Assembly (NCBI GenBank): GCA_029339195.1 | Contig: JAPTJF010000106.1 | Location: 62,001 to 126,000 of the forward strand | Source of the DNA: Micractinium sp. NFX-FRZ | Taxonomy: Eukaryota > Chlorophyta > Trebouxiophyceae > Chlorellales > Chlorellaceae | Direction of reading: 5' to 3' | Length of the DNA: 64,000 nucleotides | In this document: in pieces, positions 1 to 12,100 of the stretch | Numbering within the stretch: the stretch's first letter is position 1 | Layout: each line of letters opens with the position of its first letter | Position numbers and translations under genes: made by a program | Notes under the pieces: model-generated | Database searches by the model: none | What the model saw: the letters and a program-made list of their open reading frames with translations, nothing else | Told to the model about the DNA's origin: nothing

Positions 1-177
1 CATGTGATAAGAGCACAGCAGGTGTGAGAGCAGCGACAGCAGAACACACACCCCTTGCTGCCGCCGAAGCGCCCTCAACCCTGCCCGACCGCCCCGAAGC
101 AAGTCATCGCTGCCTGCCCGACTGCCCCAAAGCAAGTTTACTGCTGCCCCCCACCCTGCCACGCCCGTCTCACGCAC

Positions 178-3100
178 GTGGGGGCAGTGGCCGCTGCAAA
201 GGGGAAGCAGGGAGGGCAGACAGAAAGCAGCAGGCATGGTCAGCTCGAGAGGCGACCGGTGGACCCAGCAGAGCCCCACACCGGCCCTGCCGGGTGGCTG
301 CCACAAGCACTGCACGCGCACGCTGCCAACCCCTGCCTCAGACCGAACGCAGGCCTGCCAGCAGCACTTTGCACATGCCATGCGGCAGCAGCCTCTGCAT
401 GCTGGCACAGAGCATTCACAGCGCGCGCCCGCCCCCTGCATCGCCCCGCTGCAGCGTAACGAGCCCTCCCAGCACCCCACCTGTCCAAGTCGGTGCGCTG
501 GGCGGCGGGGTAGTAGCGCTGGATCTGCGTGGCGCGCGCCGGCACGCACCAGGGGTCCTGCGCAGCGGGGGCGGCAGAGGGGGCAGGCGGGTGGGGGCAT
601 GGCATGCGACAGGCAACTCTCTGCAGGCTGTTGGTCCCAGCGGAAGCGCACTGCTCTTGGGGGAGGGATGTACAGGGATGCACACAGCTGGGTGCTGCGG
701 TGGCATCTGCGAGCCAGGAGCTGTGCCTGCCCGCAGTGCTTGCCCAGCAGCTCACCCAGCCGCTGGCCCCCCAAGGCTGAACCATCGAGGCAGATAGACA
801 CCCACGCAATTCCTGGTGCCCACCTTGTCTCCCCACAGCAGGTACAGCGGCATCCCCTGCAGCTTGTCCAGCAGCACGTTCATCGCCTCGCCGCGCGCTA
901 CACGCATGCAATGGAGCGCAGGGCAGAGACGGCAGCTTTGTGACAGCAGCAGCATTGCATGGGGGAAGAGGGCGGGGCGGGCTGCTGAGCTGCATGCAAG
1001 CAAGGAGCGCAGGGCAAACTTGGGTTTGGTTCAGGCGGCCGTATGGCATTAAAGATAAAAGAGGGCAGGGCTGGCTGCTAAGCTGCAGCTGGTCCATCAG
1101 CTGGTCCCGCAGGCGGCTCGCCTCTGGCGCAACGGAGTTTCCCACCCACCCGCCCTACTGCAGCAGCACCCACCCACCAGTGATGACGCGGTAGAACACT
1201 TCAGGGGCGTTGGGGTCCTGGGCGGGCAGCGAGATAGAGCGCACCAGGTCGTCGTCGATGTTGGCCTCGCTCACGTACACCTGCACGCTGGGTGCACACA
1301 GGGCTGGCATGGAGAGCTGCACCCAAGGGTGGTAGGAGCCAGCGCACACCAGGCGCCGTTCGATGCTGGCCCTCGCTCTCATACACCTGCGCAAGAGGCC
1401 ATATAAGTGTAGCTTGTTGAGGCAGCTGAATGAAGAGAAGCTGCGAGGGTTGGTGCACCGCAACTTCATCAATGCCGGCCTCGCTCGCATGCACCTGCAC
1501 CTTAGTCCAAACAAGATTGGCGAGTTACAACCAAGGGTGGCGGGAGCCAGCGCACCAGGTCGTCGCCACTGCTGGGCTCCCTCACGCAGAGCACGCCGTT
1601 GCCTCCTGCCCTGTTGCCTCCTCGCTACGCAGGGGGTAGCCTGCTTCCCTTGTACAACACAGTACTCATGTGTACTGTGCTTTGCCGGAAAGATACATCT
1701 GTGTGTACATGCATTTACATACCCATGTCTTTTTTGTGATTTGCCGGCAAGATACCGTGTTCAGCTCACCTGGCGCAGGACCTGTCGGATACGGGCTGGC
1801 TGCTTGGTGAACACAAAGGAGGCAAAGACGACGGAGCGCTTGACCGAGGTGGCCACTGCAGGCCAGGCAGGGGAGAGGGGGGCACAGTCGGGGTGAGCAC
1901 AGGGGCCAGCACAGCGCGTAGCACATTGCAAGCGGCTGCTGGCGGTATCGGACCTCTGTTGTGGTGCCCACGCGCAGCGCCAGCGCAACACAGTGCGTGC
2001 AAGAGCAGCAACATCAGAGATGGCACTGTGCGCAGCACGAGCGCAATGCAGGCTGTCGAGCCGCAGCGCTGGCGCTGCGGGTGGCATGTAATGACAGAGG
2101 TTGCTGCTGCCAGCAGCAGCTGCCAGCGCCATGGAAAGCAACTGGCCTGCTGGCCACCTCCCAGCAGCCGCACCTTTCCCACAAACTGGCCACTCGCCCT
2201 TCCCCATGCAAGACCCTTCATTGGGTAAGCAGCCGCCCAGAAACTCTACACACACTCCCAATCCCACCCTCCCACCTTTCTCCACCAGCTGCTCCCACAC
2301 GCTCTGCTGCTGCGCCTGCTGCGCCGCGGCGGCCGCTGCCTCGGCAGGATCCTCAAACCGCCCGGCAGCGTTCAGCAGGACCACGCCCCTGCACGCACAC
2401 ACGGGTTGCGCAACGGGCACGAGCGCAGCCAACAGTGGGCGGCGGGCGGGCGGCGAGTGTGCACATGGTGGGCAGGGGCGGAATCAGCGTGCGGCACGCC
2501 TCGCAGCGAGACCCTGGCAGGCCTTAGATACCCACCCTATGAACCGACTGCCTGCTGCCCCCAACTGGCACTCACTTGACCAGCTCGGGGGCGCGGGCGG
2601 CGGTGGCCAGCGCATTGTAGCCTCCAAGCGAGTTCCCGACAAGCACCACCTGCTCGCCGCCCACCACCTCGCGGATGAAGTCTGGGGGGCAGAGAGGGAG
2701 GCACAGGCGGGGACGGGGTGGGAGGGAGGAAGGGGTGAGTGCATGGAAGACGAATCATACAGATGAAGCACGTTGCGGATGACGTCTGGGAGGAGGGAGC
2801 ACAGGAGGGAGCGGTGGGGGTGGAGGGGAGGGGTGAGGAAGGCAATCAGAGACACAATTCAGGCCACTCCCTTGCGGGTGAAGTCTGGGGGGCGGGGAGG
2901 GGCATGAAGGAAGGGGGGGGGGGGCGGGGGGGGGAAGGGCGCAGGAGAAGTAAGAGTGAGATGAGGGAGGCATGCCACGCAAGACACACATGGCCAGGCC
3001 ACCGCGCCACGATGTAAGTGTGAGGCAGGGAAGAAAGGAGGGGTGGAAGGCGGGTGCACCCGTGTGAGACGGTTGTGAAACCAAAGTGGGCGGCAGTGGG

Positions 3101-4924
3101 GTTGGTGCCGCCGCTTCAGAGTGGAATATTGGGAAGGGATGAGGTGCAATGGGGGAGCCATGAGGTCGGGCAGGGGGGAGGGAAATGAGGTCCCAACCAC
3201 CCCCTGCCGGGGGCATCCATTCCTGGTCCACGCGCCTGCCTCCCTGCCTCCTCCACCAGAACCGTCCCCTGATGCGCCTCACCGGAGATTTGGTCGCTCC
3301 ACAGGGTGTAGCCGTTATACTCGGCCAGCGGCTTGCCGCTCCACCCAAAGCCTGCAGCAAACGCGGGCGCAGGAGGGGAACGTCCAGGAGGCTGGGTGAG
3401 AGCCAGGGGCGGGAGGAGTGCGGCCAGGCCTGCTGCGCACCCACAGCACCCCACGACCACATGGCACGCACGGAGTCTAGCCCATACGCCTGACAACAGA
3501 GCATGCCGCAGCGCAGCGCAGCGCAGCGCAGCGCAGCGCAGCGCAGCACACACAGCACACCCACCCAGGCAGTCGATTGCGTACACTCGGCAGCTCTTGG
3601 CCAGCTCGGGCACGTTGTACCGCCTGCAGGCAGGGTGCGCCAATCACCATATATGTTACCTTCCACCCAGTCATATTGCACACCAAGGGAACTGAGGAGG
3701 GGGTCACATGCAAGCTGCACACTGGTGTTCCACCGTCAGCGCAAGCACTAGAGGGGTGCGTGGGGGGTGCCCAGGTGGCACGGCAAGCTCTGCAGCAGGA
3801 GCGGAGGGGCAAGGGTGCCGCCCCCTGTGGGCTGCACCTCTCAACCCGCTCCGCCCAACTGTGCCTCACATCCTCACCCAGCAGTTGGGGGGCGCATGCC
3901 AACACTGCCAACAAATTCAGCATTAAAACACATGGCCCGCATGCCAAAAAGGGCCCAGCTGCGCCCGCACAACACCCTCCCCCACACATACACCCCACCC
4001 CCACGCCCGCACCCCCGCACCAGTGGTACACGCTGGCGCCAAAGCCGTGAATCTGCGGTTCAGTGCGGTACAGTTCCGCGACACGTCAGCAGGGAGTGCC
4101 AGCAAGGTGCAGCAGGCGGAGGCAGGGGGGAGTGGACGAAGGGAGAGGCTTTCCTGTCCAGCTTCCTCTGAGCTGCGCTGCATATCAACGAACAAAACCC
4201 ACACACACAAACAAGGGCGGACACCCTCCGGCCCCACCCACCAGCAGCACCACTGGCCCGCTGTCGCCAGCTGCCAGCCAGTTGACCTTGTTGCCCCTCC
4301 AGCTCCAGCTGTTCCACCCTGCGCAGTGAAGTGGGTTTGGTGCAAAGCGGGCGCCGCAGAGCTCACGCAGGAAGGGGCTGTGGAGCTGGCAGAGCGGGCG
4401 AGCTGCTGGGCGCCGACACACAGGAGAGACGTCACCTCTCTTCTGGTGCGATTGCGGATAGCGCCACCCCGCAATCCTCCCGTTTTTCACTACCAGTGCG
4501 GCGGCAGCGCCCGGCACGGCGCAGGCCCCCCTGCCCTCCCACCTTCGGGCTGCAGGGCCAGCCGCTCCACACCGTTGCTGTCCAACTCCGTCTTCAGCTC
4601 CCCCAGCTGCACTGTGCCTGCAGCCGCTGCTGCCGCCACCGTGGGTGTTGCTGCCGCGGAGGATGCCGCAGTGCCGGTGGCGCCGCCCGCTGCCAGCGGT
4701 GGCAGCAGCGCGGCGGCCGCTGCGCCAGACCCCAGCAGCTCGCGCCGAGTCAGCGCTGCAGCAGCAGGCTGCCTCCCCGGAGCGCCGCTGCGGAAGGGCG
4801 AGGCCGCAGGGACGGCAGTCAAGGGAGCGCGCCTGCCGAAAAGGCAGCGTGTTGCTGCTGGCGCCCGGGCAGTGGCGGCAGTGGCGGCAGCGGCACCACA
4901 GCGTTGAGCACTGCAGCCTGCCAT
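178..4924 (-). CDS. Plastid alpha/beta hydrolase (pheophytinase-like family), 3' end missing
   Basis: Serine hydrolase of the alpha/beta fold; substrate unknown. Exons (descending): 4924-4543, 4318-4242, 4052-4021, 3623-3565, 3351-3283, 2681-2576, 2388-2276, 1855-1770, 1280-1178, 897-824, 557-481, 193-178; all phases agree and give about 398 residues before the next intron leaves the window. The catalytic triad is visible: nucleophile Ser224 in VGNSLGGY, acid region DPW (368-370) after LLWGDK, and His395 in SGHCPH. The oxyanion region is IHGFGASVYHW. The N-terminus is a long Ala/Arg-rich transit peptide ending in a twin-Arg plus hydrophobic stretch (TRRELLGSG, then poly-Ala), as in Tat lumen signals. 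The start is the first ATG; upstream in-frame codons are non-ATG. Closest relatives known to me are plant chloroplast hydrolases of the pheophytinase group; chlorophyll catabolism is only a possibility. The 16-nt exon at 193-178 is unusually small but encodes the expected His motif. Confidence 0.8.
1341..1503 (-). repeat. Two acceptor-side exon-edge echoes (hydrolase exon starting at 1280)
   Basis: Segments 1341-1393 and about 1456-1503 resemble 1239-1285, which holds the 3' splice site and first codons (VYVSEANID) of the downstream exon. Each copy keeps a CAG acceptor followed by a decayed version of the exon start. The flank 1320-1358 is also repeated at 1529-1567, so the duplicated unit is larger than the echo itself. 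Confidence 0.75.
2768..2899 (-). repeat. Two acceptor-side exon-edge echoes (hydrolase exon starting at 2681)
   Basis: 2768-2795 and 2868-2899 repeat the acceptor and first codons (DFIREVV) of the exon that begins at 2681. They would read DVIRNVL and DFTRKGV if spliced. Spacing is about 100 bases. A poly-G run lies just beyond, near 2918-2939. Confidence 0.75.
3507..3548. repeat. (GCAGC)n microsatellite in a hydrolase intron
   Basis: About eight tandem copies of a GCAGC unit, inside the intron between exons 3623-3565 and 3351-3283. A shorter related tract occurs at about 34283-34310 in the TLC-protein gene. Non-coding. Confidence 0.9.
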
Positions 4925-5374
4925 TGCTGTGGTATCGACTTCTTGGATGTCCACAGAGGATATTGTGCGGTGGCAGCGAGCGGTGACCGGGCTGGCTACG
5001 TGAGAGGGTTTCTAAGTGCCGCCGAGGCTGGCTTCCAACGCGCTGCTAAGACGTGGCCGCGCGCTGGATCAAGGCAACACTCCCTCACACTCTTCTGAGC
5101 CGGCTTTCAGGGCTGCACAGGTGGGCCTGTGCATCTCCCGCTTTCTTCAAGCCCCGAAAGCCAACTGGCGTGTTTCGCCTCGGGGTATTGCGGGATCATT
5201 GCGCCACGGGTGTTAGAGTGAATCCTAGCCAGGAGAGAGAGTTTTCGTTGCAATACTGATCGCCGACGCCGAAACCTGTAGACAGCAACCCAGCAAGTCT
5301 TAGCGTGAGCTACCGCAACACCAGGCGAGCCAGGTAGCTAGCCAGGCCAGCCGCACCGGCGGCAGCCGCTCGCC
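4925..5374. promoter_or_regulatory. Divergent intergenic region between hydrolase and VPS39
   Basis: 450 bases separate two start codons facing away from each other, so it must contain both 5' UTRs and promoters. I see no clear TATA box or conserved element; the region is slightly less GC-rich than the genes. Confidence 0.4.
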
Positions 5375-8300
5375 ATGGCGGACGCAGGCGGTGGCGGCGG
5401 CGGTGGCGGCGGCGGCGGCGGCGCACCAGCAGCACCTGCTGCCACCACATATGGCCGGCATGTCGGCGCCTTCAGTGTGGAGCCAGTGCTTGAGGAGAAG
5501 CGTCTGGTGTGCTTGGAGGCATGGAGCCACTTCGCCCTGCTGGGCCTGTCGGGTGAGGACCCTAGGTTGCCCCTCCCGCCCCGTTCAAGCGCCGCCCACT
5601 CTGTGGTATTGTGGTGTTGTGGAATGTGGCCTGTCCTGGAGGCGTAGCATGCGACGGTGGACATGCCAGCCTGTGCCGGAGCTGTGCCATGCTGTCAGCG
5701 GCACGGCCGGCGCTCAAGCATCGCTGCCCTCCTGCCCGCCGCACCCCAGCCTATCAGGCATCGTTTCTTGCCCGCGCTTCATCTGCGCTTTGCCTGCTGT
5801 GCAGACGGCACGCTCCTGCTGGCCTCGCAGCGTGCCACCAGCAGCCCTGCCGGCAGCAGCGCCAGCTTGAGTGGCGGCGAGGACACTGCCGGCGCCTCCC
5901 GCAGCAGCGGTCACGTGGGTGCTGCAGGCCAGGGCACAGGCGCCCCTCCGGGGCGGCAGCCGGAGGGGCACAAGCAGCAGTGGGCGGTGGTGCAATCGCT
6001 GCGGGGCCTTGCCACAGGCAGGGTGAAGCAACTGGTGGTGGCACGAGAGCGGTCCATGCTGCTCTGCCTGGCAGGTGAGCTTGGGTTACGGCACCGCCTT
6101 GGTGTTTGTGTTGTGTTGGGTGCATGTCGGCGCCGCAGCTGCCGTCGCGGCTGCCAAGTAAGTGCATGCTTGCCCTTGCTGGAAGGCGGCAAGGCCGGGG
6201 CACATTCAAGCAACTGGGTTCCAGGTGCCGTGCCTGCCTGAATCCCTGGCACCTGACACGCTGGCGTGCTTCTTCTTTGCCTGCACCCCTCCTGTCTCTC
6301 GAATCGTGCCCCCCCTTACCCACCACCCACCCGCCCTCTTGCCGGCGCACACATGCAGACGATGGCGTGAACGCGTATGTGCTGCCCGGCATGCGGCTGA
6401 AGGGGCAGGCGGGGCGCACACGAGGCGCCAGCTTGTTTGCGTGGCACGGCCCCAGCGACACTCTGGCGGTGGCCGTCAAGCGCAGGTAAGGTGGTGGCGG
6501 CACCACACCACGCCTGTGTGCGGCCCTGGGCTGGCTGGCTGGCAGGGTGGAGGACGTGTGATTGGGCGGATGGCTGTTGCCTTGGCACTCTTGTTAGGAT
6601 CAAGTCTCCATTGCTTGCTCCACAGCCAGAGTTCATGTTGTGCTGTTCTATCCCGCTGGGTCATTTATCTCTAGGCACGACGGCTTGAAGGCTGTGCAGC
6701 AGTGGCAGGCGCGCCTCCGCCTCCACCCGCTCGTGTTTGTTTTGTTATGCTCACGTGTTGTTCTGTACGTCCCCTTGCGCTGCAGGGTGATCCTGTTCAA
6801 GTACGACGGCCTCGAATTCGTGGAGCAGCGGGAGGCGAGCCTGCCGGATGCCCCCGCCTGCATGGCGCTGGCAGGCGGCACGCTGTATGTGGGCCTCGCC
6901 AAGCGGTGAGTCCACCCGCTGCTCCTTTGCGTCTCTGCCTGTCTGTGTTGTCGGCGGCTCGCGCAGCAGTGATGGTAATGCTTCAGTGCGGTGATGAGTA
7001 GCCAGGGTGCATGGTGTGGGGTTGGCGGGCAGCACGCTTCTTGCGTGTGTGTGGGTCGCACAGGGGTGAGGCACTTGGTGAAAGCAGCCGCTGTCCGCCA
7101 TGCTGCCCATGCTGCGCCCTGCAGCGTCCTGCCGTGCTGTGCTCACCTGTGCCCCGTCCCGCCTGTCCGCTCCGCCTGCAGGGACTATGTGGCGTTGGAT
7201 GTTGCCACCGGCACCCTGAGCCAGCTGTTTGCAACCAAGGGGCCGGCTGCCAGCGTCGTGGCGGTGTCACCCACAGGTGCACACAGTCTGGCGGTGCCAG
7301 GCTGGCGGCCCTGCGGGCATGCCTTGCTTCAGCAGGCTGCTTTCCTGTGCACACCGGAGGCGGTAGGGTCTGGCGGGTGAGAACCTGCGCCCCACCTTTT
7401 CCTGTTCACACCGCGGTCAGCACGCTGCTCACTGGGCCGCACCCACTTGCTGCTCTTCATCCCCTTATGCCCTGCCCCTGCCTGCCACACGCTCCCCCTG
7501 CTGCCCGCTCCAATGCAGAGGCGCTGCTGGGCAAGGACAGCAGCGGCGTGCTGTACGGGCCCGACGGCCGCCCCTCGAAGCGCGGCGGCGGCGGCGGCGG
7601 CGGCAAGGGAGCGCCACGTCAGCAGAGGGGCGGCGTCATGGTCCCCTGGTTGGCGCCCCCGCTGGCTATGGCGGCCAGTGGGCCCTATGCTGTGGCCTTT
7701 GTAGAGGGCGGGGCCGAGGCGCGGCTGCTGGAGCCACTCAACTCTGCAGGTGACAGGTGGCGCCAGGGTGGCGCTGCCAGCTGGCAAACTGCGTGTGTAA
7801 AAGCACGTGCGTGGGTGCGCAATATTGATGTGTGTTCCTGGCTTGCCGCTGCCACCTGCCTGCCAACCGGTCATCTGCTGCTGTCCCTAGTATGGCCGTG
7901 TTGCCTCGCTGCTGCGCTGTGGCAACCTGCCCTGCCACCTGCGGCCCCCGCTGCCCCCTGTAGACCTCTGGCAGCAGCTGCTGGTGCCGCTTCCCAACAG
8001 CGCCGCCGCCTGCCTGGTGGCCCCCAGCGTGGCGGAAGATGGCTCTGTGTTTGTGGCGAATAAGGACTCGGGGACCGTGCTGCAGGTGAGAGGAGGGTGC
8101 TGGGTTGGGGCTGACCAGGCACCCTGCAAGTGACAAAGCGAGGAGGGCAAGGAAGATCTGAGAGCCGTGGTGCAGGCGGGTTGGGGGGCGGGGCGAGGAC
8201 AGGCAGGCCAAGTGCTATTGTAACACGAGCAGGGAAGGGTATGTGTACCAACCCTGGACTGCACATTGTGCAGGCATGGTTGCCCTGCCCTGCTGCCCGC

Positions 8301-9101
8301 CTCCCCACAAGGCATTGCCCCCTGCCGTCCGTGACAGCTTGCCTGTACCTGTTGCTCTCCCCAACCCTTCTCCACTTCTGCCACCCGCCCTGAGACCTGT
8401 TCCTACCCCTCCCTGCCCCTCCCTGCCTTGCGCCCCGCAGCTGCGCCCCGTCAGTTTTGTGCAACAAGCGGAGCAGCTGCTGTCTCTAGGGGAATACGAG
8501 GAGGCACTGGCCATGGCAGCGCTGGCCCCACCACAGCAGGCAGAGCAGCGGCGGCAGCTGGAGGACCGCATTCACCTGGCCTTTGGCCAGCAGCTCTTCA
8601 GGTGAGCACCGCTTGTCTGGCTGCTGTTGTCTTGGTATGGCGGTTGTGGCAGCTGCAGGGATGGGCAGTACAACGATCTGCACCGTAGGAATATCAAGCT
8701 TTCTGGCAGGCCCGCTGCCGCTTCCTCTTATTTATGTGTACTGCTGCTTGTGTACTGCAGGGATGGGCAGTACGATGAGGCAATGCTTCACTTTGGGATG
8801 AGCTCGCTTGCGGGCCCGGTGCAGCTGCTGCGCCTCTTCCCCTCCCTGGCCCCTCCCAAGCTGCTGGCGGCGGCGTCCGAGGAGCAGGCAGCCGTGGTGG
8901 GCGTGCAGCAAGAGGCACAGGAGGCGGCCGAGGCAGGAGAGCCAGCAGGGGAGGCGTTTGTGGCGGCAGTACAAGTTGTGATGCCTTACCTGCTGAGCCA
9001 CCGCAGCCGCCTGGCGGCAGCCGCAACCAGCCCGGCACAGAAGCCCCGGGCGGCAGCCACCTCTCAGCAGCAGCAGCAGGCACAGCAGGCACAGCAGGGA
9101 C

Positions 9102-9134
<33 letters not shown>

Positions 9135-12100
9135 CGCCCAAGGCGGCGATCCCTCTACCACCACAGGCAGGAGCAGCGTCAGCAGCAGCGGAAGAGGAGG
9201 CGGGGCCCAGCCCAGCCACCCGGGCTGTGCTGGTGCAGCAGCGGCTGGAGGGGAGCGCCACTGCGGCGCTGCTGGACACTTCCCTCCTGCTGGCGCTGCT
9301 GGCGCTGCCCGACAGCGGCGCGCTTCTGAGGTGGGTGGGACGGGAAGGGCGGCATGAGGCGGGTGGAGCCCCGCCTGGCGCCGCTGGCGGGCGGTGCACA
9401 GTGTTTTAGCTGTCTCGCCTGCTGCACGCTGCTCTGTGTCGATGAAACCCTGCCAATGTCAGCGCCCGCCTGCCCTAAACCCTGCCAACGTCAGTAAACA
9501 TGCCTGAAACCCTGCCAACGTCTGACACCCCGGGTGCCCGCAGGTTTGTGCAGCGCCCAAACTGCGTGGACCTCCAGGCAGGGGAGGCGGCGCTGCAGGG
9601 GGCGGGCCGCTACTCTGAGCTGGTGGCTCTCTACCAGGTCAGTAGATCTGCTCCAGAGCTTCCATGTCCCTGTCTGCACCTGGTTCGACCTTGCTCCTGC
9701 TCACGCTGCAGTTGCATTCTGCAAGAGCCCCCTGCCCCTGCCGCCACCTGGGCAGCGGCAGGGTGGTGTGAGCACCACATGCCACATGCCACTCTGCACT
9801 TGTCCCCCTGCCACCACCTGGTCCGACCCTGCTTTCATCTGTTCACGCCGCCATTGCGCCCTGCCAACCCCTGTTGTCCCATGCACCCGCTTCTTTCGAC
9901 CTGCCCGCCCAGCCTGCCTGCACCGGGCCTTGCATGCCTCCAAGCCTCACATGCCGTGCCTCTTCACCTCCCGTCCTCGGCGCCGGGTGCTCTGTGCAGA
10001 CCAAGGGGCGGCACGCTGCCGCCCTGGAGCTGCTGCACGCCTTGAGCCAGTGCCCAGAGTCGCTGCCGGCGCCGCCGCAGGGCGCCTCTGCAGGTCAGCC
10101 CAATGCAACCACCCCACGGCTGTCGTAGGGCCCCGAATCAGCCTGGCCATCGCAGCAGCAGTGGGCATAGGGCCGCTGCTGTGCACTTGGTGGCTGGCCG
10201 GGGCACAGCTGGATGAGCCGGGGCTGGAATGCAGCTTGCTTGCACAGCTTGTGTTTGCCTGCCTCCCCCATGCACCCCTTCCCCCCCCCCCCGCTCTCCT
10301 GCCGGCAGCCTGCCCTCGCGCTTCCAGCTTCCACAGTCATGCCCAATTGTCTGATGATACCTTCGCTCCCTCTTGAAACCCGCCTGCCCGCCTTGCCCGG
10401 CCTGTGCCTGTGTGTTTGCCCTGCAGAGCTGCGGGGCCTGCCGGGCGTGTGGGCGGCGGTCAAATATGTGTGCCACATGCCCCAGGGGGAGCGGGACCTG
10501 AGCCTGGTCAGCACACACGCCAAGTGAGGCCCTGCTGACCGGCCACCCTGCCGGGTCTGCCTGTGCCACGCTGCGCCCTGCCCCCAACACAAGCAGCGTG
10601 CACATGCGCCCAAAGAGGGCCGGTGCCTGCGCCGATTGCCGCCTGCTGCCCTGCCATCTCCCTCTGCCGAGAACGCCACATGTTGCCTGCCCTGCCCTTC
10701 CCTGCCTGCCCCTGGCCCCCACTCTATGCCCTGCCTGCCTGCCCACCTGCCAGCCGCCACGGTGCACCATGGTCCCGCTCACCCCGCCTGTGGCTGCCAA
10801 CCCTGCCACTGCCTGGTTGTCCCCAATCCTGACCCAGCCTGCCTCACTGCTCCTCCCCAATCCTGCCGCCGCCCGCCTCCACTGTCCCTCCCATAATCCT
10901 GCCCCAGCCCGCCTCATCTGCCTCCCCGCCCCTGCCGCTGCCTGCCTCACCTGCTCCTACCGCCCCGCCCCCCTCCCCGCCAGGTGGATGCTGGCTGCTG
11001 ACCCGGATGCCGGGCTGGAGATGTTTGGCAACATGCAGCCGCCGCTGCCGCCCTCGGCGGCGCTGCCCATTGTCACCACGTACGCGCCACACCTGGCGGG
11101 TGAGCAATTTCGTGGGCGGGCGGGTGGGTTGGGTGGGCAAGGCCGGGAAAGGGTGTTGGGCCCAGGCACAGGCTGCGCGGCCCAGGTTTTGGGTACAGGC
11201 AGGCTTGGGAGGCCACCGAATCGGGGCGCAGGTGCATCCGGGCGGGAGGGGTGGGGTGTGGGCACCCGCGCCTACATGACGCAGTGTGTGTAGGCGCCTT
11301 TGGCATGGCAGTCCCCACTGCTGCCTGCTGTGCCTGCCTTCAAACTGCCACACCACTCACCCCTCTACATCTCTATCGTTGTTCACCGCAGGCGCTTACT
11401 TGGAGAGCGCTCTGTCCTCGGGCGCCGCCGAGCCCTCGGCTTACGAGCAGGAGCTGGCCAGAATCTATCTGGAGCGCCTCGTGGGCAGCAGCAGCGGTAC
11501 CGCCGGTGGTACCGCAGCTGGCGCCGGCGGCGACAGTGCTGGGGCAGCAGCGGGGGCAGGAGCAGGGGAGGCTGCAGAGCCGGCAGCAGCGGGGGCAGTT
11601 GCAGCCCCAGAGTCGCTCCCAGAGTATGGCAAGCTGAGGCAGCTGGTGAGAGTATGTCTGAGCGAGGACCCCGCCCTGCCCAACCCTGGGGTTGCCCTGG
11701 GCACAGGAGCACGCCTCTGGATGCCCCTTGCCTGCTTATGGCCCAGGCTTCTGCCCCAGGCATGACAGGCTGCCCCAGGCTTCTGCTTGTCCCATTATAT
11801 TTCACAGCCCCGCTGCCTGTGGCGTCCCCGTGTCAACATGAACCTTGGACACCTAACCCCCTGCTGCAGATCCTGAGCAGCCGGCACCTTGATTACGAGG
11901 CCCTGCTGCGGGTGGTGCCACAGCACCGCCTGCTGGAGGTGCGGGCGGCGCTGCTGGAGCGGCTGGGCAGGTGGGTGGGCGGGCAGGTAGTAGATGAGTA
12001 GTTTGAGGACGAAGGTAATAGTGGGAGCTTGGGCTGCAGCGGCTGAGGCGTTCAGATGGGCAAGTGGGTGGGGGCAGAGTAGTGTTGGGGCCAGGCCAGG

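Noticed and set aside
2755..3720. 321-codon minus-strand open frame as one exon
   Set aside because: It spans real hydrolase exons in a different frame and reads through introns; the spliced model with catalytic motifs explains the region better.
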